Assembly: GCF_947568225.1 (NCBI RefSeq)
Contig: NZ_CANOOQ010000001.1
Location: forward strand, 372,001 to 436,000
Length of the DNA stretch: 64,000 nt
Direction of reading: 5' to 3'
From: Faecalispora anaeroviscerum
Lineage (GTDB): Bacteria; Bacillota; Clostridia; Oscillospirales; Acutalibacteraceae
Made by a program: the position numbers and the translations under genes
Shown here: one piece after another, positions 25,943-34,277 of the stretch
Numbering within the stretch: position 1 is the stretch's first letter
How the letters are laid out: every line of letters starts with the position of its first letter
The notes under the pieces: model-generated
Seen by the model: only the letters and a program-made list of their open reading frames with translations
Told to the model about the DNA's origin: nothing
The model's database searches: none

Positions 25943-26026
25943 TTTGAATCAATTAGAACATCATGATGATTAAAAATGATTCATCCATCCCGAATATGTG
26001 GTTGCGTATGGTTAATATCCTAATCA

Positions 26027-26066
26027 CCCAAAAGGGCCCGTCTTTGTGCAGACGGGCCCTTTTGGG
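26027..26066. terminator. Strong terminator after the small gene
   Basis: CCCAAAAGGGCCCGTC and GACGGGCCCTTTTGGG are 16-bp perfect arms. The stretch 26067-26470 is AT-rich with no gene seen. Confidence 0.8.
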
Positions 26067-26472
26067 GGTTCATTACATAGTATATGGGAAAAGTGTGGCG
26101 TAAGCATCGGTAAAGGCCGCTTGCACCCAGCACAATATCTGCTGGCGCATTGGGCCGCAAAGGGAGAAATTTGTTCCGCAGTGCTGCCAAACTCTAATAA
26201 ATCAGGTTAAGAATTCGTTAAAACAGCTTATTTCTGGAATGTAAAAAGATTATGTGCAATTGCGTTTTTGTAAATGTTTCAATATTCTACATAAATTTTA
26301 TCACGTTGTTATTTTTTAGTCAATCTAATTTTTCAAAATAAGATGACTTTTTTAGAAAATATCTGCTTGCTAAATTATAACGAAAAGAAGTTGCAATTCT
26401 TCTTGAGTTTGGAAAATTAGAACTTGAACTGTTTGTGGATGTTCTCTCAAAAGACAATTTCGCAATAAAAAT

Positions 26473-26513
26473 CCTCCTCAGTTTTCTGATGATTCACGGA
26501 AGAACTGAGGAGG
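26473..26513 (-). terminator. Terminator of the GNAT gene
   Basis: On the minus strand CCTCCTCAGTT and AACTGAGGAGG form the stem, followed by ATTTTTATT, 18 bp after the acetyltransferase stop. Confidence 0.82.
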
Positions 26514-26530
26514 CAAGACGGATATTTGTT

Positions 26531-27013
26531 TTATAGAGTATGATAAAATAAGAGAATGTCTTGATAAGTATGATCCTTCATTAAAAAACCGCGGGGGACT
26601 GTTCCAATTTCGATAAATCCCAGCTTGCGGTATAAATGAATCGCATGTACATTGCTTTTTACCACAGCATTAAACTGCAAAAGCTGAAAACCGAGGGCCT
26701 TGCTCTTTTCCAGTGAGTGTCTTACCAGAAGCTCTCCAATTCCTGTTCCTCTGGCCGACGGACGAATCATATATCCCGCATTGGCCTGGTGTCCGCACCG
26801 TCCTACATTATTAGGGTGAAGAATATACAGGCCTACAATCTCTCCGTTTTCTTCTGCGACCGCCGTGAAACTTTGCTGCGCAAAAAAATCTTCCGCTTGC
26901 TCCGGTGTCAGAAGATCTGTCTGCGGGAACGAGTTTCCTTCTTCAATTATCGTGTTCCAAATCTCCGTCAATGCGGGAACATCCTGTTTCTGGTATTCTC
27001 TGATACTCGCCAT
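26531..27013 (-). CDS. GNAT-family N-acetyltransferase
   Basis: 160-residue GNAT acetyltransferase. The acetyl-CoA-binding loop is seen as IRPSARGTGIGELLVRHSLE and the C-terminal motif as NVHAIHLYRKLGFIEIGTVP. I start at ATG 27013, preceded by AGGAAG; longer upstream reading is not supported. The substrate is not deducible; the closest style is phosphinothricin/YhbS-like acyltransferases. A single gene with its own terminator. Confidence 0.88.
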   Translation of the reverse strand: MASIREYQKQDVPALTEIWNTIIEEGNSFPQTDLLTPEQAEDFFAQQSFTAVAEENGEIVGLYILHPNNVGRCGHQANAGYMIRPSARGTGIGELLVRHSLEKSKALGFQLLQFNAVVKSNVHAIHLYRKLGFIEIGTVPRGFLMKDHTYQDILLFYHTL

Positions 27014-27134
27014 CCTACACTTCCTGTCTGCGGTTTCGCGCTGTATTTTGAGAGAAGTATAGCACAAAGCGACTGCACTGACAAGAAAGCAGCTTGCCCT
27101 TATCATATTAATTTACAATAAATTTAAAAAAGTG

Positions 27135-27163
27135 TTGACTTTTCGAAATACCAATGGTATTAT
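27135..27163 (+). promoter_or_regulatory. Promoter of tRNA-fMet
   Basis: TTGACT (27135-27140), 17-bp spacer, TATTAT (27158-27163), 31 bp before the mature tRNA. Confidence 0.8.
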
Positions 27164-27194
27164 AGTTAAGCGCTCTTGAAGAGCAGAAAAATAT

Positions 27195-27271
<77 letters not shown>

Positions 27272-27288
27272 AACTTCTTAATGCTCCG

Positions 27289-27317
27289 GCAAGCTCATAG
27301 AAATATGAGCTTGTTGC
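27289..27317 (+). terminator. Stem-loop after tRNA-fMet
   Basis: GCAAGCTCATA pairs with TATGAGCTTGTTGC, starting 18 bp after the tRNA. The T run after it is weak, so termination is only probable. Confidence 0.5.
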
Positions 27318-27319
27318 AG

Positions 27320-27930
27320 TATTAAGACAAAATGATATATAAAGGGCGATGGCAACTGGAATTGAAATCGCCCTTATATACAAATAAGAGTGTCATTAAT
27401 AATCGGGTCTGGTTAGTCCTATACCTGGCTACTCTCACCAAGTACGTATTTGCTCTTTCCTGCTATGCAGGTCAGGCGCGCTCGCTTAACAGGTTCCGAC
27501 TGTTAAGGTCGTGGCTACACTATCTATCATAAGAGTATTACGTTACCCTATACCGATTTTGACATTCAATTTTAAGTGGATTCGTTACATCCACGATCTT
27601 GTTTTTTCATTTCTGATAGCAAAAAAACAAGAGCCTAGACGCAGCCGGTAAACTGTACGTCTAAGACTCTTGACAAGTATATGATAACCATGCTACCATG
27701 AGGTAACACAGAAAACCAACCCTGTTAATGACTTTTAGTCTTCAGAACGTACTGATTTTACGTTTTGATTAGTGTGAGAAATTGTCCAGATTTCTTACAG
27801 CTAATGTGTTGTTAATGGGGTTAAATTATGCCCTTTTCTAAATTATACCATTTACTGGTTTGAAATTCAATAGATAATCTCACAATTTGGTAATATTTGT
27901 CTTGCTGGATTGCTTATATGATTTTTTTAT
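27320..27930. other. Long non-coding, possibly structured stretch before the helicase gene
   Basis: About 600 bp without a supported gene. It contains GGGCGAT/ATCGCCC (27342-27373), a GTTCCGACTGTTAAGG-type hairpin near 27490, and a compound stem with outer arms CAAGAG/CTCTTG and inner arms TAGACG/CGTCTA near 27627-27675. It could hold an uncharacterised RNA or decayed mobile DNA; I cannot assign it. Confidence 0.3.
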
Positions 27931-27944
27931 GGAGGCTATGATAT

Positions 27945-30900
27945 TTGGAACAAATACTGAAATATTGGTATGAGCAAGAGTTCTTTAATCCTTGCTGGCC
28001 AGTAGAAACTCATAAAGATATATATCTGAAAGAAAATCTATTGCCTTGGTTAACACCTCAAACCAACCCCAGAATTAGAGTAAGCTATGATATATACTTT
28101 GGAAATACCTTTTCAAGCGATTTGATTATCTGGATGCTGAATGAATTAAATATGCCTCTTACTGAAGAGATAGAGCCAAGCCGTTCATCGGTGTGTTTAT
28201 GTGCATTGAAAGTTGATGAGCATGGAATGTATGTTGAAAACTCTTTCTCAATAAGCACTTTTGTGTGGGCTATTTGCAAGCTTGTTTCTTCGTCTTCCTT
28301 TCATACAAAACTAAATATTTCAGATTTTGAAGACTTCCAACAAAAAGTTGAACAGAAATTATTATATCAAAAAGTTAATCCAACTACTCCCATTATTTCT
28401 TTAGATGATTTAAAATCCATGTACTCATTTGTTTGTGACTCTATGCATCTAAAAAAGGAATTATTTACGCAATCTTTCTGGGCAAAAGTAAAAACAGACT
28501 ACATAAATAAAATAGGGGAATTTCCCCCCTTAGATTCATCAACTGAACTATTTTCAAGCTTTTATCTGAAAGATATGGAAAAAGTTAGAAAGAACCCTAC
28601 GCCTAAAGTGCAAGAATATATTCATGCTCTGCTTCAGCCTGATAGTCATATCCATCGGATTCAAATTGATACAGATATTGAAGAAATGAAAAAATGGTTA
28701 CAGGCTGATAAATTTCCTCTTGGGGCATGGCCTTCTTCTTATAGTCCAAGCCTTATGCAGCAATTAGGAATTAACATTGCCGTTTCTAACGAACAAGATG
28801 TTTTTTCTATTAACGGTCCACCAGGAACAGGGAAGACTACCTTGCTAAAGGAAATTATAACATCAAATATCATTCAAAGAGCCTTCCAAATGGCAAGTTA
28901 CGATTATCCTGACCAAGCCTTTTCCGAAAGTATATTTCAAAATCCGCTCGATCTATCTAATCTATCCTATTATAGAATCGACGATAAATTAACAGCTTAT
29001 GGAATGATTGTGGCTTCAAACAATAATGCCGCTGTTGAAAATATATCAGTAGAACTACCGCTGGCAATTTCTAGGGACAGGACAATGCGCTTTTCCGGTA
29101 TTGATATGAAAATAGAGGATACATACTTTTCTGATATTGCCACCAAGCTTTCAGGCGAATCAGCGTGGGGATTAATCTCAGCTAAGCTGGGCAAGAACAG
29201 CAATTTAAAAGCATTACAAGATCGCTTGTGGTGGGCAAAAGACGGTGTAACACTACGACGTTATTATAATGAAGAAATTGCACCAGATTGGAATGTAGCC
29301 CGTCAAAATTTTAATAAAGCTCTGCAAGCTGTAATGCAAATGCAAAAAAACATTGCACAGGCACAGGAACTTTTAACTCAAGAAAAACAAGCAAAGATAA
29401 AATTTCAAATTCTATCGGATGAATTAGATCATTTTAAAATCAATTTTGAATATCAGAATAGGTTAAAACAAGCGAACGCTGACGAATTAAATCGTTTAAA
29501 GCAAACTAAAAAACTACAGCAAGAAAATATCGATATGTTCAAATCTCAACTTAATTTTTTTAAACTATACTTTTGGAAATTGTTTAAAAAAGACCCTGTT
29601 ATTTATCAGTGGAAACAGACAGAGATAGATATTGGTAAAACAGTTATTGCAATTGCAGAACGCAATATGGCCACTCCATCTCTCGATGCATTGTGTAACG
29701 AAGCAAAGCGAAAACTTGATTCACATGAAAATCTTTTGCAAAATGCTGAACTGACTCTGAATGCAATGAAGAAAAAAATTGATTCTCTCAAGCTACAATT
29801 TAAGGGCAATTGGGCAGATGATGAGTTTTGGGAAAATATTTGTAACAATCAAGAGTCTCAGACGGCGTGCCCATGGACACATGAAGAATATAATATGTTA
29901 CGAGAGGAACTGTTTTATCAAGCTCTTATGCTTAACAAAGCATTTGTATTATCTAGCAAGCATACCAAAACAAATTTGGAACATCTATTTGCATTGTGGA
30001 ATGGAAATATTTCAGTAAGCGACAGAAATAAAGCTTACGGTAGTTTGCTAAACACCTTGCTGCTCGTCATACCTGTTATATCAACTACATTTGCTTCTGT
30101 TCAAACATTTTTGGGTGGAATTAACCCTGAAGAAATCGGAGTTCTTGTTATCGATGAAGCGGGACAAGCAACCCCTCAAAGTGCCTTGGGGGCACTTTGG
30201 CGATCTAAAAAAGCCATTATTGTGGGTGACCCTTTACAAGTAGAACCCATTGTAACCATACCAAAAGAATTAAAGCAGCGGCTTGCCGATGAAAATGGTA
30301 TCTCCTCTGTTTATCGTTCACCAGAAATTTCAGTACAAACATTAGCAGATCGGCTAAACGTATATGGTGGTGTTCGTAAATTAGAAGAGAAAGAGTTATG
30401 GCTAGGATGCCCGCTCGTTGTCCATCGCCGATGCCTTAATCCTATGTTTCAAATCTCTAACGAAATAGCCTATGGCGGTAGGATGTTTCTTAAAACTCCT
30501 CAACCGGATTCTTCATTACGATTTCTTTTATCTGAATCTATTTGGTTTGATGTGAAAGGCGCTGAAAAGGGACATAAAAATCATTCTGTTAAAGAACAGA
30601 CAGATAAGCTGGTGAACTTATTTGTAAAAGCAATTCATATTTATCAAGGCTTACCTGAACTATACATTATCACTCCTTTTACATCCGTGGCATATGCAAT
30701 ACAAAGGACGCTACTTCCGCTTATTCAAAAAGAATTACCTGAATTAGATGAATTGATCATCAAAGACTGGCTGAAGAAAAATTGCGGCACTATTCATACT
30801 TTTCAGGGTAAAGAAGCAAATGAGATTTTGCTTGTTCTTGGCTGTGATAAACAAAGCGGTAAAGGTGCAGCACATTGGGTCGGAATGAAACCTAATATTA

Positions 30901-31016
30901 TTAACGTAGCTGTTTCGCGTGCCAAATACCGTTTAGGTGTTATTGGTGATTATGATCTTTGGAAAAGCATACCTTACGTAAAAGATATATGTAGAATACT
31001 ACCTTTACAACGATAA
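27945..31016 (+). CDS. Large SF1 (Upf1/Dna2-like) helicase
   Basis: 1023 residues. The start is TTG 27945, with GGAGG 9 nt before; no in-frame ATG fits. Helicase motifs in order: Walker A NGPPGTGKTTL (about 290-300), Walker B VLVIDEAGQATPQ (about 733-745), motif III IIVGDPLQVEPIV, motif V TIHTFQGKEANE and motif VI NVAVSRAKYR (about 987). Between motifs I and II is a long, largely coiled-coil insertion (about residues 440-665). No nuclease domain is seen. The ~270-residue N-terminal region is unrecognised. It is AT-rich compared with its neighbours and stands alone, suggesting horizontal origin. It could act in defence, repair or RNA metabolism. Confidence 0.85.
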   Translation: MEQILKYWYEQEFFNPCWPVETHKDIYLKENLLPWLTPQTNPRIRVSYDIYFGNTFSSDLIIWMLNELNMPLTEEIEPSRSSVCLCALKVDEHGMYVENSFSISTFVWAICKLVSSSSFHTKLNISDFEDFQQKVEQKLLYQKVNPTTPIISLDDLKSMYSFVCDSMHLKKELFTQSFWAKVKTDYINKIGEFPPLDSSTELFSSFYLKDMEKVRKNPTPKVQEYIHALLQPDSHIHRIQIDTDIEEMKKWLQADKFPLGAWPSSYSPSLMQQLGINIAVSNEQDVFSINGPPGTGKTTLLKEIITSNIIQRAFQMASYDYPDQAFSESIFQNPLDLSNLSYYRIDDKLTAYGMIVASNNNAAVENISVELPLAISRDRTMRFSGIDMKIEDTYFSDIATKLSGESAWGLISAKLGKNSNLKALQDRLWWAKDGVTLRRYYNEEIAPDWNVARQNFNKALQAVMQMQKNIAQAQELLTQEKQAKIKFQILSDELDHFKINFEYQNRLKQANADELNRLKQTKKLQQENIDMFKSQLNFFKLYFWKLFKKDPVIYQWKQTEIDIGKTVIAIAERNMATPSLDALCNEAKRKLDSHENLLQNAELTLNAMKKKIDSLKLQFKGNWADDEFWENICNNQESQTACPWTHEEYNMLREELFYQALMLNKAFVLSSKHTKTNLEHLFALWNGNISVSDRNKAYGSLLNTLLLVIPVISTTFASVQTFLGGINPEEIGVLVIDEAGQATPQSALGALWRSKKAIIVGDPLQVEPIVTIPKELKQRLADENGISSVYRSPEISVQTLADRLNVYGGVRKLEEKELWLGCPLVVHRRCLNPMFQISNEIAYGGRMFLKTPQPDSSLRFLLSESIWFDVKGAEKGHKNHSVKEQTDKLVNLFVKAIHIYQGLPELYIITPFTSVAYAIQRTLLPLIQKELPELDELIIKDWLKKNCGTIHTFQGKEANEILLVLGCDKQSGKGAAHWVGMKPNIINVAVSRAKYRLGVIGDYDLWKSIPYVKDICRILPLQR

Positions 31017-31019
31017 TCT

Positions 31020-31042
31020 AAGTCGGACATTTTGTCCGACTT
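31020..31042. repeat. GTCGGACA palindrome, copy 1
   Basis: Arms AAGTCGGACA and TGTCCGACTT around TTT, three bases after the helicase stop. Three more copies occur in the conjugative element (near 40681, 42021 and 59124). It lacks a following T run, so it is not a standard terminator here. Confidence 0.8.
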
Positions 31043-31140
31043 GTGCGGGAGGCAGGGGGTTCTCACTTATGTGAGAGTTTCTGTCCTTTCTTTTTTTCTC
31101 CATCTCATTATTTACTGGTCACCATTTCCATTGACTCTTG

Positions 31141-31188
31141 CGAACGCACGTTCTAATATGAACTTGCACATGCTAGAACAAGTGTTCG
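31141..31188 (+). promoter_or_regulatory. Two LexA (SOS) boxes before split dinB
   Basis: CGAACGCACGTTCT (31141-31154) and AGAACAAGTGTTCG (31175-31188) each match the Gram-positive LexA box CGAAC-N4-GTTCG with one change. They lie just before the start of the Y-family polymerase gene, the expected place for SOS control. Confidence 0.82.
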
Positions 31189-31199
31189 GAGGTGGAAAC

Positions 31200-31739
31200 G
31201 TGGATCGTATAATATTGCATTCAGATTGTAACAGCTTTTATGCCAGTGTTGAATGCCTGCACAGGCCTGAAATTCGAAATAGACCGGTAGCCGTGGGTGG
31301 TGATGTGGAGCAGCGACACGGAATAATATTGGCCAAAAATGAGTTTGCAAAGAAATACGGCATCAAAACAGGAGAGGCCCTCTGGCAGGCAAAGCAAAAG
31401 TGTCCTGATCTGGTTATTGTGCCGCCACGATTTGAACTATACCAGAGGTTTTCAAGGCTTTGCCATAGTATCTACCTTGACTATACTGATCAAGTAGAGC
31501 CATATGGCCTCGATGAATGTTGGCTCGATGTCACGGGTAAAAATGTTGATGGCGTGAAATTAGCCCACGAAATCCGTGAGCGTATTAAGTATGAGCTAGG
31601 GATCACCGTGAGCATAGGCGTGTCCAACAATAAAATTTTTGCTAAGCTGGGATCGGATTACAAAAAGCCTAACGCTGTTACAGAGATCAGTCGGGTAAAT
31701 TTTAAGGATATAGCTTGGCCGTTGCCGGTTGGCGATTAG
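31200..31739 (+). pseudogene. dinB: Y-family DNA polymerase (DinB/Pol IV-like), N-terminal fragment
   Basis: 179 codons from GTG 31200, with GGAGG 7 nt before, to a stop at 31737. This is the palm and fingers part of a translesion polymerase: LHSDCNSFYASVE (first metal Asp), VEPYGLDECWLDVTG (second acidic cluster) and SIGVSNNKIFAKLGSDYKKP. Homologues are about 400 residues. The reading breaks after WPLPVGD, and the continuation of the same gene is found at 38476. It is controlled by two LexA boxes but should be inactive. Confidence 0.9.
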
Positions 31740-31783
31740 TTGAATGCTGAGGATGATATTGAGAAGAATTTGATAGGGAAAAC

Positions 31784-31826
31784 GCCAGCAACGGCGGAAT
31801 AACAAAAGTTTTTCGCCGTTGCTGGC
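31784..31826. terminator. Terminator between dinB fragment and EamA gene
   Basis: GCCAGCAACGGCG and CGCCGTTGCTGGC are 13-bp perfect arms, located 7 bp beyond the EamA stop on the minus strand and 45 bp beyond the dinB fragment on the plus strand. Confidence 0.75.
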
Positions 31827-31833
31827 CGCATTT

Positions 31834-32730
31834 TTACCACATTTCCGCTTCTTCCTGTTTTGTGCAGTGTAGTTCTGCACTTTTTCCCTGATTCGATCCG
31901 GAAGACAGCTTAGCATCCAAAAACATTCCTGTCAGAATAATAATAAATCCAATGATAACAAGGGAAGACGGATATTTTTTTAGAAAGAGAGCAACCCAGA
32001 TCGGGCCCAAAATCATTTCCCACAGCGCGATGATAGATGCTTTCTTTGGGTCGAGTTTCTGCACCCCTAAATTATAAAAAGCGTAGCCGCCAGCCACCTG
32101 AACAACACCCATCACTATCATAATTGCCCAATCCAGGGATGTCATTGTGAAGGCGCCACCTAAGGAATTGGGAAACAGAACAAAGACCAGTACTGCGGTA
32201 AAAATATTAGCTATCGCGGTGAGCCCCAGCGGATTCGTGCCGGCCGCTTTCTTTGCGCTGACGGTCATACAGGCAAAGAATACACCCTCGCTCAGTGCGG
32301 TCAGATTTCCGGTGCTGTTGGTGGAATTGGTGCTGGAACACATAAAGAAGATTACTCCGACAAAGATAATGCATACAGGGATAAAGCTTTTGATAAAAAA
32401 ACGTCTGGTTTTGATTACGCCGACGATAAACAACCAGATCGTCGCCGTATACTGCATGCCGATGGCCACCGGGGCAGAGGTCATCGTCAAAGCCAGAATA
32501 ATGCTCAAACACAATGATGCATAAGAGCACATATACATCAGCATCCATCCGTTCCAGCACAATTGCTTGAACCTGATGAATCCTGATAGAACAACGGCCG
32601 CAATCGCGGAACGCAATCCACAAATCAACATGGGATCGATGGTTAAAAAAGTGACAAGTGGGGCGTTCAGGCTCCAAAATAAAGCCCCTAAAAAGACTAA
32701 AGTACCACCTGAAGCATATATTTTTTTCAT
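31834..32730 (-). CDS. EamA/DMT-family transporter
   Basis: 298-residue ten-helix drug/metabolite transporter with two EamA repeats. The repeat ends are seen as GMQYTATIWLFIVGVI and KKASIIALWEMILGPIWVALFL. I take ATG 32730, preceded by AGAGGG. It is divergent from a TetR regulator, and the shared region carries tandem operator-like sites, so expression is probably TetR-controlled. The substrate is unknown; DMT proteins often export amino acids or metabolites. Confidence 0.88.
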   Translation of the reverse strand: MKKIYASGGTLVFLGALFWSLNAPLVTFLTIDPMLICGLRSAIAAVVLSGFIRFKQLCWNGWMLMYMCSYASLCLSIILALTMTSAPVAIGMQYTATIWLFIVGVIKTRRFFIKSFIPVCIIFVGVIFFMCSSTNSTNSTGNLTALSEGVFFACMTVSAKKAAGTNPLGLTAIANIFTAVLVFVLFPNSLGGAFTMTSLDWAIMIVMGVVQVAGGYAFYNLGVQKLDPKKASIIALWEMILGPIWVALFLKKYPSSLVIIGFIIILTGMFLDAKLSSGSNQGKSAELHCTKQEEAEMW

Positions 32731-32754
32731 ATTTAATTCCCTCTTTCCAAATGT

Positions 32755-32821
32755 AATCATGATTTAATTATAATCACGATTAAATCATATCTATCATACT
32801 TGCTAAGATATATTTTGTCAA
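32755..32821 (-). promoter_or_regulatory. EamA promoter with two operator-like sites
   Basis: Minus-strand promoter TTGACA (32821-32816), 17-bp spacer, TATGAT (32798-32793). Downstream are tandem sites TAATCATGATT and TAATCACGATT. An extended inverted pair ATGATTTAAT/ATTAAATCAT spans 32759-32788. The core recurs at the pepD promoter (34176-34191). Confidence 0.75.
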
Positions 32822-32910
32822 TCCCGCTTCTCTTGCTTTTTTAGAAACTTCAGCGTAAACTGGACATGTTCAATAACATAACTGGAATATTGGAGGATGA
32901 GGATACCATT

Positions 32911-33588
32911 ATGATGGAAAATGATCACAATGATGCAACGGTATTAACGGTAAAGCGTAAACGGATGATGATCTTTTTTATCGAGGCAACCCGGGAACTG
33001 CTTTTAACAGAGGGTGTTGATGGGTTGTCTATCCGTAAGATCGCCACAAAAGCCGGCTATAACAGCGCAACCATTTACAACTATTTTCAAGATCTGGAGC
33101 ATTTGACTTTGTTTGGATCAGTTTGCTATTTGCGTGATTATGTGGCATCCCTGGCAAAATCCTTAACGCCCGAAATGAACTCATTGGAACGATTCCGTAT
33201 GATTTATCGCTGCTTCAATGACATTGCGTTTCGCAATCCGGATATTTTTCATAATTTATTTTTCGGGCGGCGCAGCGAAATGTTAGGTGATGTTTTGCAT
33301 ACCTACTATTACGATCTTTTTCCCGAAGAGCTGTCAGGTATTAGCAGCACAATGCGGCAGATGATGATTTCCGGAAGTATGCGGGAGCGAGATTATGTTA
33401 CCATGCAGGCTATGGTACAGGAGGGGTTTGTTGCTCCTGAGAAAGCGGATATCACTCTGGATCTGATTATTGCGACACATCAGACGTTTATTTACGAGGC
33501 CTGTCTTCAGGGAGACCGTCTGGACATTCAGACACACAAACAAAAATTTATGCAGCTGTTTGAATATCTGCTGGATGCGGCCAAATAA
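32911..33588 (+). CDS. TetR-family regulator
   Basis: 225 residues. The N-terminal helix-turn-helix GLSIRKIATKAGYNSATIYN (about residues 42-61) is followed by a ligand domain. I take ATG 32911, with GAGG 8 nt before. It is divergent from the EamA gene. Matching operator-like palindromes before EamA and before the dipeptidase gene suggest it controls both, perhaps in response to a peptide or amino acid (inference). Confidence 0.87.
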   Translation: MMENDHNDATVLTVKRKRMMIFFIEATRELLLTEGVDGLSIRKIATKAGYNSATIYNYFQDLEHLTLFGSVCYLRDYVASLAKSLTPEMNSLERFRMIYRCFNDIAFRNPDIFHNLFFGRRSEMLGDVLHTYYYDLFPEELSGISSTMRQMMISGSMRERDYVTMQAMVQEGFVAPEKADITLDLIIATHQTFIYEACLQGDRLDIQTHKQKFMQLFEYLLDAAK

Positions 33589-33648
33589 ATGTTTTAAAAA
33601 AATCGTTCTCTATATCTATTATAGAAATAAAGCCTTTCCTAATTTAGT

Positions 33649-33697
33649 ACAAACCTCCGTTACGGTGTCGAGTGGAGACATCATAACGGAGGTTTGT
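33649..33697 (+). terminator. Terminator after the TetR gene
   Basis: ACAAACCTCCGTTA and TAACGGAGGTTTGT are 14-bp perfect arms, followed by TTTCT. Confidence 0.82.
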
Positions 33698-33702
33698 TTT
33701 CT

Positions 33703-34150
33703 ATCAAGAAAAAATCGAAACCCGAGAAGAAAATGGATACCGTCCAAAAATCCGTGAGCTGCTAGGGAGGGGAAGCGTTAATAGCAAAGACATTCGAAAT
33801 CCGTTCAAGGTCGATGCCAATCGTTGGTACGATCAGAACTATCCATCGCTCCCCGAAGTCTTTTGATACTTTTCCATGCGCTTTCGTCTTTGCCGGAAGA
33901 CTCTAAGCGGACTTTCTTCTTATCAATTGTTCTGGAGCAGTCGGTTGATTCTTCAGCCCGAATTTAATTCTGTCCGGCCGCATTTCTTCCTGATACCGTA
34001 CCCGAAGCTTTTGAGCCCATGATACTGTCTGTTTCAGCAGATTTTTGTCTTCCTAGCCTGCCTTATTTTTACAAAATTCGTCATAATGCAAAAGGCAAAA
34101 GCCCTTACACAATGCAAAACGCTAAAAATAACGTGATTAGGAAGGATATG
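33703..34150. other. Decayed coding debris of unknown origin
   Basis: No intact gene. A plus-strand stretch up to about 33866 reads ENGYRPKIRELLGRGSVNSK, then DIRNPFKVDANRWYDQ, before a stop. A minus-strand stretch around 33905-34050 reads LLKQTVSWAQKLRVRYQEEM before a stop. Both look protein-like but have no start or recognisable family, so they are listed as remnants. Confidence 0.3.
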
Positions 34151-34152
34151 TA

Positions 34153-34191
34153 TTGACACTATGGGGATAGCATTGTATAATCATGATTATA
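34153..34191 (+). promoter_or_regulatory. pepD operon promoter with overlapping palindromic operator
   Basis: A consensus promoter TTGACA (34153-34158), 17-bp spacer, TATAAT (34176-34181). The perfect 16-bp palindrome TATAATCATGATTATA (34176-34191) overlaps the -10 box, the geometry of a repressor site. Its core equals the sites in the EamA/TetR region. Confidence 0.85.
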
Positions 34192-34277
34192 AAAAAACCG
34201 CGGTTATCATTTGCACAATGCAACCCTAATTTATAACGAATTGCTGAAAAAATTTATCAGTAAAGGTAGGGGTTCTT

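Noticed and set aside
27332..27532. 66-residue open frame after tRNA-fMet
   Set aside because: No ribosome binding site, spans hairpins and has no protein-like pattern.
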